A stretch of DNA of 64,000 bases from Adiantum capillus-veneris (GCA_014529385.2 CM043968.1:125387518-125451517), one strand, 5' to 3'; shown: positions 12,640-25,394, numbered from the stretch's first letter. Numbers and translations are program-made. Notes: generated from the letters alone by a model not told the origin.

Positions 12640-14605
12640 TGTGAGATCCCTAACCCACCGACACCAAAGTGGGATGGGGTCCTTGAGGTCTCTAGGCCTA
12701 ATAAAAATCAGAGTCTCTAACTTAGGAAAAATCCAAAGAATAGACGTTTACCATTGACAATGGCTTGGGTCTATAGCCCTAGATGAAGACCTAGTCCTGT
12801 CTTGCAGCGAAAACGGGACAACCTTTTAAAAGTACAAAACTATTTCGTCCCTATCACTTCCACAATTTGGGCTAAGGTATCCTCAACCAGCGCTTTTTTT
12901 CCCCTAACATATGTGAGGGCATAGCTGCTGGTGGACTCCTCTTCCAAGTGAAGAAGTTTTCTAAACGTTTTATTGCGCGGGAATGGATAGTTAACTAACT
13001 AATCAGGTCCACTCGTCCATGATTAACAACCTTAGTCAATCCCCACTTACCACCCCCGTACTCACACATGTTACTTTGTTATTTAATTACTACCACATTC
13101 TTATCACAATTAAAATAATGATTCTTTTTATCTTTCATAACAGTAATTCATTAAAACAACCCTTAAAAGCACTATAGAAAACATTCTTTTAGCAAAAAAA
13201 CATCTTTAGACTTAAGACAGGGTACCGTCAATCAAAAACATTGACCATAATAACCATGACCAGTACTCTTCTTGTCTCAAGACTACCTAAGGGTGAAAAA
13301 CGGTACCCATTCCTTGTTCACAATCCGGGGTGGATAAACCCCTACCCAAGGTTCGGGGTGCACATACACCAAACCAATTGCCCATACAACTGGGCGGCTC
13401 CCCTAGGATAAAAATGGTATCCTAACTTATGTAGAAACATCAAGCCATGACACGAAGTAGAAACTCATCCTGCATGGGGTTAACCGACTTATCCGTGGCT
13501 GGAAAGCCATCATTATTTATCAAAACATACCAATGAGTCGGAGGTGTCTTGAGACAAGCTATCTTAAGGATGATTAGACATATCTTTCCTAGTCCAATCC
13601 AAGCTAATCCAAACATTTCTTTCCTAATTTACAAACAAGTATACATTGGTTTCTTGGAAGATGCCTTCCATTTTTAAGCCAATTTCACCTTTCTTAATTC
13701 ATTACTCGCTCTTTTACGTATGCAATGTTATTACTTAAAGAAGAACTTGAATTATTCAAAACTTAATTATAACAAAGAGCCACATGGGGCTGATCTGGCA
13801 TTTGTTGTAGCCTCGAGGCTTGTACACTCTCATCAATAGGCCTAATACTAGGCTCGGCTTCGTCGTCGTGCGGTGTTCTATTTCTTTTTGGAGCTCTACC
13901 CTCATCACCAGATGTAGGATTTTCTCGGGTCCTTTTAGGTGCCATAACTTCTTATCCGTGGATAATTAGCTAGAGGTCTTCTCTCTAGTGATTTTTGGAT
14001 AGAATTTCTCTCTATGTGAGAGAGAAATGGCCAGGACTCCAAGCCTATGTCGGAATGAGAGGCCTAGGGCCCTATTTATACTTTTTGTAGGCCTTCTGGA
14101 CCTTCCCTGGCTGAAGCAGGCAGTTGCTTGCAGCTCAAGCAACCCCTAAGCTAAAAAAATGCGCCATCTATTGCTATTCATATCCCTGGCAGGTCCTGCA
14201 ACCTCCTCCCACAGCCTGTCTGACTTAAAAAATCAACCCTGCTAAATGTTTTGTTATTTTCTACTAATTTCATAAATATCTGGAAAAAATATCTGGGAGC
14301 CTTAGTAAAAGTCTATGCTTAAATGATTACTACAACCATCAAGTCTATGCTTAAATGATTACTGCAACCATCCAATTTTTCTTAACAATATAATTTACAT
14401 TGAATCTTTCGGAGGGACTAGCGGGGTCAGTTTTGGTCCGAACTTAATTCTGAAAATTTATAGCCCTTGGTTTGCTATGCTTAAGATTCCAAAAATATCA
14501 TTTTTAACTACTTATGAAATAGTGCTTTACATGTTTGTATGTAGAATGATTTTCCCTAAAGCTTTAAGTAGATTCCTCTGCAACTAGAAAGGTGGAGACC
14601 TTACA
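12640..14605 (-). repeat. 3' LTR of gypsy element C (1966 bp)
   Basis: On the plus strand it starts TGTGAGATCCC and ends GACCTTACA, so both ends are TG...CA. The same terminal words (TGTGAGGTCCC and GACCTTACA) bound the solo LTR at 17858-20882, and internal segments such as a GCGCTTTTTTTCCC run and an AATTACTACCACA word are shared, so the two are related LTR families. A 60-codon minus-strand ORF (13945-13763) beginning MAPKRTR lies inside. A short tandem duplication of about 32 bp is at 14307-14370. Confidence 0.85.
13763..13945 (-). CDS. Short ORF inside the LTR, MAPKR-type start
   Basis: Sixty codons, strongly basic at the N-terminus and acidic in the middle (PHDDEAEPSIRPIDESVQ). The related solo LTR encodes MARKRAR at the equivalent place (19059) followed by a similar PIGLIGAMVQ segment. 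Gag proteins of plant chromoviruses often start with a MAPRR-like sequence, so this may be an LTR-encoded gag leader or first exon. That is inference; the rest of gag is not contiguous with it. Confidence 0.4.
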   Translation of the reverse strand: MAPKRTRENPTSGDEGRAPKRNRTPHDDEAEPSIRPIDESVQASRLQQMPDQPHVALCYN

Positions 14606-14790
14606 ATCACCCCAACTTAAGAATTTGAGATGCCCTCATCTCAACCGAAATTGGGAAAGTCTTTTAAAAAGAGAGGTTTCATCTTCCCAAGTGGCATCTT
14701 CAGGGGGGATAATCTTTCCACTTTACCAAGTGTTATTGATTACTCTAAGAGTTCTTTCTAGTTTCAAGGATACAATCTAGTTGGGGTTTC
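14606..14790 (-). pseudogene. pol C-terminus with chromodomain-like end (gypsy C)
   Basis: Translating away from the LTR, the frame reads LERTLRVINNTW, then PPEDATWEDE, a Phe/Arg-rich stretch, and ends in a WGDCK segment just before the LTR. The P-P-E-x-A-T-W-E motif is the conserved core of the chromodomain-like tail of plant chromovirus integrases. Several stops interrupt it. A polypurine-like TTGGGGTGAT abuts the LTR. Confidence 0.75.
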
Positions 14791-15482
14791 TACAATTCCT
14801 TACTAATTACTTGCTACTCAATTTTTCCCAAGAAGCTCTCAGTGTTGAGCCCATCTTAAAAACCTTTACAAATCATTTGTATCATCTCAAAAACCAGGTT
14901 AAATCCATTCCATAAAAGATCCATATATCCACCTTGTCAACATGAATGCGCTCGGTCTAACTGGCCATTCAGAGCAATCAACGTTCGACAAGTACTGTGT
15001 ATTCCATCTTTTCCCATCTAAACGCGCTCGACATGTTCTTGCCGTTCTGAGCAATCTACATTCGGCACAAGCTTCCACTATTGCACCAGAGGTACCCCCT
15101 GTGTGTTCTAACCTGGTTGACCAACAATATATAAAGGGTTTTAAGAAGTATCACACCAAAAGTTCTTTTGGCATCCTATTAGTCTCCTACATTAATACTT
15201 CCATATCTAGGTCATTTTTCAAGGAAGGCTATCGTGTGCACAAGGAATGTGAGTTGGTTTTTGGATAACTATCTCATTCCTAAGATTCAAATTCTGCCTT
15301 CCTATTGAGAATCTCTTTCTTATTTGCTAGACCCACCCTTAATTTTTTGATCGAATGCTAAGTTAAGTTTAAATTCATTGAGTAATTTGGGAAAGAAAAA
15401 TAATGTATACCATTATAATATATAAGTAACTCAAAGTTTTACATTATCGATTTATAGTGGTTTACAAAATTTCCTATTGTTG
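14791..15482. other. Unassigned segment inside gypsy element C
   Basis: It lies where protease, RT and integrase should be. A 108-codon plus-strand ORF (14942-15268) has no recognisable motif. I see no pol similarity here, so this is either very decayed sequence or filler DNA introduced with a deletion. Confidence 0.4.
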
Positions 15483-16390
15483 TTATGCTATAAGTTTGCT
15501 AATTGTGGCTCTTTCATCTTCCTCGTTCATAAAGGTTGGTTCTCCCATGATTGCATAAGCTCTAGCTCCTCTTGCTCTTCCTCTACCTCGTCCTCCATTT
15601 CTACCTCCTCTTAGATTATCTCCTTGATTTTGAGGAATGGCTCTAGGAGTAGTTCGAGGGTTTTGCTCTTCAGGACAATTACTTCTATAGTGACCCATTT
15701 GATTGCATCCCTAGCACCTAACATTTGGGAAGGTCTGCTCCAAGTTCACTGTTGCAGCTACTCACGTTGTTGATATCCATGGTTGAAAGTTCCCCTGGCT
15801 CTTCCCCCATAGTTATTAAATCCATTATAGTTCCTTGTAGAGTTGATTCCTTCAGCTGCAAGAGGCCTGGCCCTGAGAAGGGCATCCTGAATTGATGTAG
15901 GCCTCATGACTTTGAGACGTGTACTCAAGGGTTTATTGAGGCCTTGACAAAAGCAAGCAATCTACTGCTCCATTGTCATCTGAAGAGCTAAGCGTTGTAA
16001 GGATATAAAATTTGTGTAGTACTCCTCCAGAGAGAGTCCTAGCTGGCATAGACCAAAGAATTCGTTCATCTTGATAGCCTCATGTGCAGGAGGGAGATAG
16101 CGTTCTTTGATTGCCTGCTTCATTTTCTCCCAAGATCGACTACTCGTGGGATTATCTTTGTAGTGTTGCTTCCACCAAAGTTTGGCATCTCCACTGAGAC
16201 AGAACATACCCAACATTGTTTGGTTTTCCTGAGCAATTCCTGTAGCATTTAAATAGTCGTCCATAGCATCTAACTACACTTCGGCATCTCGCTCTAAATT
16301 GGGTCCCTCTCCCTTGAATGTAGGGAGTTGGACTTGCTGTAGTAGTAATTTTTTCTCTTGAGTAACAGTGTAAACTCTATTTACTTGAGT
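15483..16390 (-). pseudogene. gag of gypsy element C, decayed
   Basis: The frame shows QLPTFKGEG, a stop, then MDDYLNATGI, SGDAKLWWKQHY, WEKMKQAIKERY, LGLSLEEYYTNF and LQRLALQMTMEQ, the usual Retrotrans_gag order. After a stop at about 15960 it continues through an Asn/Gly/Arg-rich linker to a zinc knuckle whose second cysteine-side segment reads GCNQMGHYRSNC (about 15660-15710), followed by a Gly/Arg-rich tail (NGGRGRGRARGARAY). A stop within the knuckle and a frameshift before it show it is inactive. Confidence 0.85.
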
Positions 16391-16399
16391 ATTACCCTA

Positions 16400-16604
16400 G
16401 GATTGAATTAGTGGAATTTAGTACTAGATGAAAATCTCTCTTACTTATGCTTTTAACTTATCTCATACTCAAAACTTTTGCACACCGGATGAAGACAATT
16501 GCCAAACCATTAACAAAACTGCTTATAGCATACCTATGAGAACCATAGTATGTACAAGAGCTAATATAATCCATGAAGATCCTACTATGGACAAAGGTGA
16601 CGAG
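16400..16604. other. Flank of copia2, split from 26617 onward by its insertion
   Basis: This 205 bp runs up to the ACGAG target site at 16600-16604. Its continuation lies after 26616. A minus-strand frame (FMDYISSCTYYGSHRYAISS) crosses it without a recognisable family. Confidence 0.5.
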
Positions 16605-16799
16605 TGTGGGAGCGTAGGCGAAGAGTGTGCAAGAGAGGGAAAGAGAAGTGGGAAGGGGATGATACACAGACAACCTCAGTTTCGGTTAGTGGAGAAGAAA
16701 GAGAAGAGTCAACTCTCTCTCTTTTTCTCCCTATATTGATTAGGTGAAATCAAGTGTACAAGGGTGGTTTCCCACGGCCACCTGGCCTACACCCCAACA
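16605..16799 (-). repeat. 3' LTR of copia2 (195 bp)
   Basis: TG...CA ends, target duplication on its outer side, and a purine-rich tract (minus-strand AAGTGGGAGGT, plus 16800-16811) on its inner side. It lacks one CTCT unit relative to the other LTR. Confidence 0.95.
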
Positions 16800-18864
16800 A
16801 CCTCCCACTTGAAGATCATGGTGGCCAATAGTGGCATCAGTATAGTTAGTCTATACAAAGTTGATGAAGCATCACCGAGGCTTCATCCTACACCCATAAG
16901 TTCTATACAATGTGTAAATTTCTCCGAGGCTAGGCTCTTTGTAAAAGCATCTACGGGGTTGTCATCAGTGTGAACCTTGACAAGCTCGATGCGCTTGCCA
17001 GCTAATGCATCTCGTATGACATGGTATCTAACCTCTATGTGTTTCGACTTTGAGTGAAACACCGGATTCTTTGCCAAAGCAATGGCACTCTGACTATCAC
17101 AATGCAGTATTGGAACCTCTTGAATGCCCAAAGCTCCCACTAGACGAGCCAACCATATGGCTTCCTTGCTGGCATCGGATGCAGCAACATATTCTACCTC
17201 AGTTGTAGATGAAGACGTGCAATCCTGGAGACATGATCTCCAAGAGATAGCTGCTCCAGCAAACATGAACACATAGCCAGATGTGGATCTTCTACGATCC
17301 ACGCAACCCGCATAATCTGCATCCGTGTAACCTACAATAGATGCATCAATGTTTCCAAAGTGTAAACACTTGCTAGTTGTACCTTTCAAATATCTGAGGA
17401 TTTTCCTCACTGCTTCCCAATGCTTCTTGCCAGGGTTTTCCATGTACCTACTAACCACTCCCACTACATGTGCAATGTCTGGTCTTGTGGCTACCATAGC
17501 GTACATCAAACTGCCAACTGCTGAAGAATATGGCACTTTCACCATTTCCTCTTTCTCAGCCACTGTCTTGGGGGAATCTTCCTTGCTAAGTTTGGAGTAT
17601 GCTTGCATTAGGGTACTCAATGACTTCCCACCCTGCATACTAAAACGTTGCAATACTTTGTGGATGTACTTTTCTTGAGATAATTCAAGAATTCCACGTT
17701 GCATGTCTCTCTTGATGTGCATACCAAGAAAGTGATTGGCATCTCCCAAATCCTTCATGGAAAACTAAGTGCTTAGCATCTTTTTCAACTGATTGATCTC
17801 ATCAATTGATTTGTCTGCGATAAGTATATCATCTACATACAAGATCAAGATGATTAATGTGAGGTCCCTGCCCCTTTTTGAGAGGAGTGGAGTACCTTTG
17901 ATAGGTCTCCAATCCTGAGAAGGAAAAACCAACGGACATTGCCTTAGCTACTACGTAGCCACGGGCATGAACCGTTAGTGAAGGATTGGTCCTATCGCTA
18001 TGGCGAAGCGTGACCACCATAACCCTATCTAAAAACTATCTATAATCAATTATACCTAAAAGTATAAATCTTAGAGTGACCAACCTGTGCGCTTTTTTTC
18101 CCATGTTTCAGAAGCACAGCCGCCAAGGTTTGTCTCTTTTAAGATTTATGACTATAAAAAAAAAATCTAGCGTTGGAAAGTTACCCGACTCATCGCGTCC
18201 ACCCGTCCATAGAATGATACCGTCGGGGTATCATTCTCCCACTTTCCACACCACACTCACCCTTCTTTTGTTATCTAATTACTACCACACTATTTAAACA
18301 TACATGTTCCACTTTATTTATGATACTGGTTCGTTAAAACAACCCTTCAAACAGTATTACAAACAATAGTCAAACAAGAAGTCGTCCAATTTTAAACCAA
18401 CAACCCTTGGATTAGGTTCACTCAAGAATCTCTACTGGCGCTATTATGTACGATCGGTGTATACATTATTCATAAAAACCCTTGTCCTCATGAGCGTCCC
18501 ATACCGCTCGACAAGTACTCGTTGTGCTAATCTGGACGTACTCCCGTCACAACAACAACGGTGCCAATCTGGGCGTCATCCTCACGCCACTGCAAAACAA
18601 AACCGCAGTATCCAGTTGGGCTAATCTGGGTGTACTCCCACCACAGCATCAGCGGTGCCATCCTGGGCGTCATCTCACTCCTCGGCAACTGCCACATAAT
18701 ACCAGCGCTAATAAGTAGAGAGACTTGAGAGAAACCATACCGAAGGTTTTGGACAAACATTCTTTTCTATAGCAACCAGTTTAACCAGACAATCTTTCCT
18801 ACTTGTCAAACATGTGAAGAGTTTCTTGGGGTTAAGCCCCGTGGTTTCGGTCCGTGTTTTCTTT

Positions 18865-19059
18865 TCATAAGGTAAATAATATATTCCTATGGCCTCGCAT
18901 ATGCAATGATGCATAACTTGAAACTACAATACTAACCTGTACCATAGCTCCGATTAATCCGATTGGTGGAGACATAGCATGTTCCGCAGGAGTTCCACCG
19001 TTACTTGTACCGGCTTCATGATCATTAGCGCCTTGTGTTCGAGCCCGCTTTCGAGCCAT
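18865..19059 (-). CDS. Short ORF inside the solo LTR, MARKRAR start, with a possible splice donor
   Basis: The N-terminus MARKRARTQGAND parallels MAPKRTREN in the element C LTR. After about 40 codons the bases read ATGGTACAG then GTTAGTATT, a good plant 5' splice site, and similarity to the other ORF fades there. This suggests a first exon located in the LTR, but the other LTR lacks the donor sequence. Coding status is uncertain. Confidence 0.35.
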   Translation of the reverse strand: MARKRARTQGANDHEAGTSNGGTPAEHAMSPPIGLIGAMVQVSIVVSSYASLHMRGHRNILFTL

Positions 19060-19509
19060 TTTTTTGTACTACACTTATATTATACACTTAGAACTTTAAA
19101 TTGGTCAATTTCCCTAGTAATCTCCTTGTTTTCAAAGAGAGTCTGTAATTTGAACCCTCGCCAACTCGGATTCACACTTAGTGTTGTTGTTCTACATCTA
19201 ATTTCTATACATCAAATATTTGCTAATCTTAATTAATCAAAAATTAAGTGTGTAAATTACGAGTGAAAGTTTAGGAATGCATTACTTTTATGCTTCACAT
19301 TTCTAGTCCAATTCTAACTTCAATTTCTATACTTCAACTAAATCAATTTTTAGTATTATTCAAAATTCTACTTAATCTAATTGACAATAAAGTTGGTGAA
19401 TGAGAATTTTATCATGTATAATAAGAATATGATGAGAGCTCTTATGTATTAACTTTCAATTAACAATGTATAAGTTAATAGTGAAGATGTACTAACTAGA
19501 GAGAGTAGG

Positions 19510-20140
19510 TATACTTAGAGAGATTAGAGTAAGAGAAAACATACACACATCTTTTCTAAAGTTAATTGAATTTTAATATCCATTAGAAAGATTAGAGTAA
19601 AAGAGAACACACACACATACTTTTCTAAAGCTAATTGAATCTCACCAATCTATTAGAGAGATTAGAGTAAAAGATAGCACACACACACACATATCTAATT
19701 GAATCTTACTAATCTATTAGAAAGATTAGAGTAAGAGATAGCACACATACACACATATCCTTCTTAAAACTAATTGAATCTTACTAATCTATTAGAGAGA
19801 TTAGAGTAAGAGATAACACACACACACATAACCTTCTTAAAGCTAATTGAATCTTACTAATCTATTAGAGATTAGAGTAATAGATAGCACACACACACAC
19901 ACATATCTAATTGAATCTTACTAATCTATTAGAGAGATTAGAGTAAAAGATAGCACACACACACACACACATATCTAATTGAATCTTACTAATCTATTAG
20001 AGAGATTAGAGTAAGAGATAGCACACATACACACATATCCTTCTTAAAACTAATTGAATTTTACTAATCTATTAGAGAGATTAAATTAAGAGATAGCACA
20101 CATACACACATATCCTTCTTAAAACCAATTGAATGCTCAA
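19510..20140. repeat. Minisatellite, about nine units of 62-75 bp
   Basis: Each unit contains GAGATTAGAGTAA-AGATAGCAC, a CA dinucleotide run, an optional ATCCTTCTTAAAACTAATTG part, and AATCTTACTAATCTATT. Units start near 19519, 19586, 19656, 19719, 19793, 19866, 19931, 20000 and 20073. Alternating long and short units suggest unequal crossing-over. Confidence 0.9.
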
Positions 20141-23100
20141 TTAATACACACCTTATTAGTCCACTAGAGTTTTTGCTCTCTTAGTGGTTTGTGGACGCCT
20201 TCTCTCTAAGAGAAGTGGTAGCACTTCATGAGCGCTATAGAGGCAATCTCTATCTCTAAAGTGTGAGCCTGAATGCTCTATTTATAGCAGAAAGAAAAAC
20301 GTCTAACTTTTTTTTTCAATAAAAAAATTTTTTAATAAAAATTATTTTTTTATTTTTTTCCAAAAATCATACCCGCGTTTTTGGTACCCTTGTGGTACCC
20401 ATGAGCTTGACCACTTTGTCATTATCATCAAAAGATAAGGCCACACAAGCCCCCCCTCATTAAGATTAGTCAAGAGTAGCCTCTCCTTTTTCATGTGACA
20501 GTGTGACCCACTTTGGCCCCTCCTATGTGATCCATGTGCCTTCATTTGTCATCCTTGTGTATTCTTTTGTCTTTATAATTATTTTATTTATTTCTTTAAT
20601 GATAATTTACTTTACATTTTTAAGTTAAACTTTACAGTCTTATATTAACTTTACAGTAGTAAAAGAAAATTCTACAATCAGTAAATAAGTCTTGCAATAA
20701 GTTAGTTAGTGATTCATATAGCTAAACATGTCAGAATTTTGTAGCATAAATTTTAATTTTTAGGTTTTCTCAACCTACGATTCATAATTTGAACTCGAAT
20801 ATCTTAAATAAAGAGTGATGGTTCAAAAAAAATACAAATGCGTAATAGAACTTGTGTGCAATTTGAAAGTAGAGACCTTACAATTAAAGAACCATCGTTC
20901 AATCTTTTTGTGTATAATCAGTGATCCTCTTGACTTCTTATGTAACCCTGAGACTGCATGAATTTGTCAAATTTTTTATACCATTGCCTTGAACCTTGCT
21001 TGAGGCCATAGAGTGCCTTTTTAAGCCTACAAACCAATTCTACCCTCGTTGGCTTTTGGGTTTCACATACGAAGCCCTTTGGTTGTTTCATGTAGACATC
21101 TTCATCTAGATCCCCGTGAAGAAATGTTGTGTTCACGTCCATTTGGACAAGTTCCATGTCCTGGATAGCAACCAAACCAAGCACAGTGCGAAGTGTAGTC
21201 ATCTTGACTATTGGAGAGAAAATCTCATCGAAATCCACACATTTTTGTTGCTTGAAACCCTTGGCAACTAGACAAGACTTGTATCTAGGCTCGGGATCTT
21301 CTCCTGTATACTTCTTCTTGTATACCCATTTGCAAGGTAAAGCATTTTTGCCTTTTGGTAGTTCAACCAAATCCCATGTCTCATTAGCCACAATCGAATT
21401 GTATTCTAAGTGCATAGCCTGCTCCCACTTAACGCTATCATCCATTTGTATACCTTCTTTGTAGCAGGTTGGCTCTCCACTATCACTGACCAAAATGTGG
21501 TGTATACCTGGCTCAAACCGCTCAGGCGCTCGTGATACTCTCTCAGAGCGTCTCAGTGCCTGACTGCTAGACTCTGCTCTCTCCGGAGCAATAGTAGTAT
21601 CTTGCACTTGAGGAGTAGCTGCAACACTGCTGAACTGAGTTGGTTCGGAGGCCACATCCTCAAAACGAATACGCTTGTACTCAACTTCTTTGATAGGCTT
21701 CTTGTGCTTTTTTTATTCATTGAAAATCACATGTGAGCTACGAATGACTTTGTTTGATTCTGGGTGCCAGAGACGATATCCCATCTCTCCATTTGCACCA
21801 TAGCCGATAAAAATGCATTTGTGTGACCTGGGATCTAACTTGTGGCGAAGTTCTTTCGGCACATGTGCATATGCCTCACATCCAAATACACATAAATGCT
21901 CATAGCTTGGCATTTTGCTAGTCCATATTTTCTCTTGAATTTTAAAATTCAAAGGAGAACTAGGTGACCTGTTGATGATGTGCACTGCTGTTAGAACAGC
22001 TTCCCCCCAAAACTCTGGAGTAAGCTTTGCCATAGACATCATAGAGACAACTCGCTCTTGAATCATGCGATTCATTCTTTCAGTTATCCCATTTTGTGCA
22101 GGTGTGTATGGAGCAGTAAACTGCCACCGAATGCCTCTTTTATTACAAAAATCCTTGAACTCTATGGAGACGTATTCTCCACCATTGTCCGTGCGAAAAG
22201 CTTTGAGCTTTTTTTCTGATTGGTTCTCAACCATGGCGAGGAATTTTTGGAATGTCGAAAAGACCTCATCCTTACGCTTAAGGAGATACACCCACACCTT
22301 TCTGATAGAATCATCTATGAACGTGAGAAAGTAGTTCACCCCCCCTAGAGTTTTATGTGGCATTGGACCACACAAATCACTGTGCACCAAGTCTAGAGGT
22401 TCACCTAGTTTCTTAATCAATGGCGAAGATGTCAACCTAGTCTATTTGCCATATAGACAATGCTTACATAATGGAAAGTCTGTGTAATCTAACACAGGTA
22501 AGTAGCCAAAACGCTGAAGTGTTTTCATTCCCTTTTGGCTAATATGCCCTAGCCGGCTATGCCACAACTCAGTAGATGGAAGCTTGGCAACATAGATAGA
22601 GTGTTCATCGACACTCAAAACAAACAAAGAGTACAGGGATCCGTTTTTACTACCTTTCATCATGATAAGCTTGTTCTTGCGGATCATCCAAGAAACATTA
22701 CCAAAAAATGTATTGTAGCCAAGATCATCCAATTGCCCTATAGAAAGCAAGCTCTTTGTAAGCTTTGGCACATGTCTGACATTCTGTAACACAAAGGTAG
22801 TTCCATTATGCATCTGAAGTTTCCCATCACCAATGCCATAATGTCAAGCTCCTACAAATCACCAAGATTGACTATGCCATGCATGGATGCATAAGAGGAA
22901 AACCACTCTCTATGCGGTGTGACATGAAAACTTGCACCAGAATCAAGAATCCAATTTTGTGCATAACCCTCATCCTGTGCAACTAAAGCATCTGGAGTGA
23001 GATCTGAAGTGAAAATGAGAACATCTGAGGAATCTATTGTCACCTCGGCATGAATCTCTATGGGCATAATGATCACCACTGGAGGAGGAGCATCCTCTAT

Positions 23101-23998
23101 TGCAGTGGTAGGTATGGGAGACTCAACCACATTGAGCTCCTCAATCTTTACTGTACTTTTGCCTTTGCCAGAATTATCCTTTTGCATGCTTTTTTGATCT
23201 CTTAAGAAACTACAACAATCCTTTTTGTAATGACCCTTCTTGTGGCAATAGTAACACTCGACATTTTTGGCATTGTGGTCTCTACTTTGGTTCCTGTGTC
23301 TGCTAGGACTACGAGGATTTCTCTCTACTTTTGCTTTTGTATTTGTTCCTGTCACGGCCTCTTGCCTTCGTTGAACTGCCAGCCATATATGCATCTCCAT
23401 GACTAGCACCATCGAGAGATTTACGTCATATCTCTTCAGTGAGCAATGCACCTGTGACAGAATTGAACTCTAACTTGCCATTTGGAGCCGAATTGCTAAT
23501 GGATGTGCAAAAGATATCCCATGAACTGGGTAGAGAGCATAGCAAGAATACAGACTTGAGTTCGTCGTCAAACTCCTTAAAGCCCTAAGATGTCAGCTGG
23601 CTGAACAAGCAGTTGAACTCATTTAAGTGACCAGAAACTATGTTACCTTCTTTCATGTTGAGCTTCATAAGCTTTTTCATGAGAAAAACTTTGTTGGATG
23701 CACTTTTGCTCTCCCATGCTGAACATAAGCTATCTCAAAGTTCCTTGGTTGTTGTCTTCCTTATGATAGTGAAGAACACTGATTCGGCTAGATATAGACG
23801 TATCGTAGCCATCGCTTTCGCATCCAAAAGCTCCCATTGAGCTTCTATATAGTCATCATCCTCTGCACGCTCTTTCAACAATTCTGAGAGGCCTTTGTTT
23901 ATCAAAACATCTTTCATGCGCTCTTTCCACATGTGAAGTTGCTGCCATCGAACTTGCGAATACTCCTCCTTTTTTGAAGAAGAAGCCATCACTGACAA

Positions 23999-25349
23999 GA
24001 GGGTTTGAGAGGTGCCAAACTATGGCGAGAAGTTGTAGAAATTTGGGCAGATTAACCTTTGTATCGGAAGTAAAATGTCAATCGAAATAGACTCAAAAGT
24101 GCCAACAATGAAAGTCACGACTCGTGGGAAGGAAATCCGATAGAGTCTCCTTTGTATGAGGAGTCAAAACTCAACTCAAAATACACATAAATGTGCCAAC
24201 TGCACTAACTGGGCATCTGCTACACAAAACCACTGCTGTGTGACTGCCAACTCGGCGTCAAAAGCATAAATAACCGTCCAGATACATATCCTATGGCAAG
24301 GGTACCGTAAAGGAACTCCAGCTACCTATATCACCGAAAGTGTCTCAACATTCGAGCACACCCTAGCTCAAAGAAAACCTCACGCTATTGACCCTCCAAA
24401 GGCTAATGCAGACACAAATGGACTCGCCACAATCTCAGAAAGGGCTCTTTCGGTCCGTCTCAAAAACGACCGGGAAAAACTGCCAAAATAGCCAAAAATG
24501 GCTCCACACGTAGTATAGTGGGAAATGTCCGCAACTCAACGTACATGAGTAAAACTACGCTCAAACAAGCGCCAAGAACTTTTGCATGCAGTAAAAGTGA
24601 TCCCTGCGGGGATATCTGCTCTCAAAAGAGGTCAGTAGCACTAGGTGTGCTAACAGCAAAAATGCATCTGTCAACGCATCTGTCCGTAGAGAATCTGCTG
24701 TCAAAATGACTGCCAAATTGCTTGTGAAAGTGATGTGTCTGGTAACCTGGAGAATTTGTGAGTGAATGGGCTAAAAAACCCCCTGTAACCTGCATGTCGG
24801 TGTCGCTATGTGCCGATTTCTGCCGGGCAGAAATATGCTAGTCGAATAGCCACCAAGGGTGTCGTACCCGTAAACTGTGTCATACAGTGCGATCGGTGCG
24901 CTCGATGCCGATGCCGGATGTCACTCCTCTATGATAGAGGTACCTCACCCACGCATGTCGCAAGCACGGTTGTCGATCATGGGAATGCGCTCGTCTAGGG
25001 AAACACTCAGTGTCTGGGTCGGATGTCGGAAATCCGCCGCAATGAGCAGTGTCGAGCTGGTGCACATGACTGGTGTCGATGTGGATGTCGCCTTCCACCG
25101 CCGAGTGGAAGTGGCTAGCCGAGTAGCCATAAAATGCCAATGGTCGAAGCCGGTATCGAACGGTCAATGCCGAGTCGGATCGGTATCGATCGTAGATCTC
25201 GCTCGATCTGTCAAGATCGCTCTCAAGCTTGTCGGACTTGGTGTGTGGACATCGAAGTCGGATGACGATGTCGAAGAAGTCGATGACGAAATCAAAGAAT
25301 TGTTGAGGTCGACGATGAGACTCTGGTATCTTCCAATCTCTTAATCAAG

Positions 25350-25394
<45 letters not shown>

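Larger units (their letters stand above)
12640..16400 (-). mobile_element. Chromovirus-like gypsy element C, internally deleted
   Basis: Minus-strand order is gag (16390 to 15483), an unassigned segment, the last part of pol (about 14790-14606), then the 3' LTR (14605 to 12640). It was inserted into copia fragment 1 after CGTGA (12635-12639). Protease, RT and most of integrase are gone, and the 5' LTR was not found in the window. The pol end carries a chromodomain-like PPEDATWED motif. Confidence 0.8.
17858..20882 (-). repeat. Solo LTR (3025 bp) related to gypsy C, nested in copia2
   Basis: It starts TGTGAGGTCCC and ends GACCTTACA and is flanked by ATTAA at 17853-17857 and 20883-20887. It splits the copia2 RT between codons just before the YVDD motif, and the RT reads on directly after it. 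No gag-pol lies inside, so this is a solo LTR left by recombination. The orientation follows the element C LTR. It contains a minisatellite (19510-20140), an ORF beginning MARKRAR, and an A/T-rich end. Confidence 0.9.
16883..23989 (-). pseudogene. copia2 gag-pol polyprotein, broken by stops and by a solo LTR
   Basis: Gag begins near the ATG at 23989 (MASSSKKEEYS) and shows LINKGLSELL and later a CCHC knuckle CYYCHKKGHYKKDC. The protease reads WILDSGASFHVT (about 22925-22945). The pre-integrase domain shows LWHSRLGHISQ. Integrase (22435-21713) has the D-D-E series HSDLCG, FRTDNGGEY and NGITERMNR. RT starts at WVYKKKY and QMDVNTTFLHGD (21655-20918) and, beyond the nested solo LTR, resumes at LILYVDDILIA (about 17850-17820). 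RNase H has GYTDADYAGC, TEVEYVAASDA and HCDSQSAIALAKNP (to 16883). Stops occur after TTTKEL, between pre-integrase and integrase, before the RT, and after LKKMLST, with frameshifts in gag. Removing the solo LTR restores continuity except for a TGA close to the insertion site. Confidence 0.93.

Noticed and set aside
19510-20140. Regular repeats resembling a CRISPR-like array
   Set aside because: Units are adjacent and related along their whole length, with CA runs. This is a minisatellite in a plant LTR; there are no unique spacers and no cas genes.
24877-25344. 155-codon plus-strand ORF in a CpG-rich area
   Set aside because: It lies antisense to the leader of copia2, has no recognisable motif, and short-word repetition (GATGTCG) alone can keep it open.
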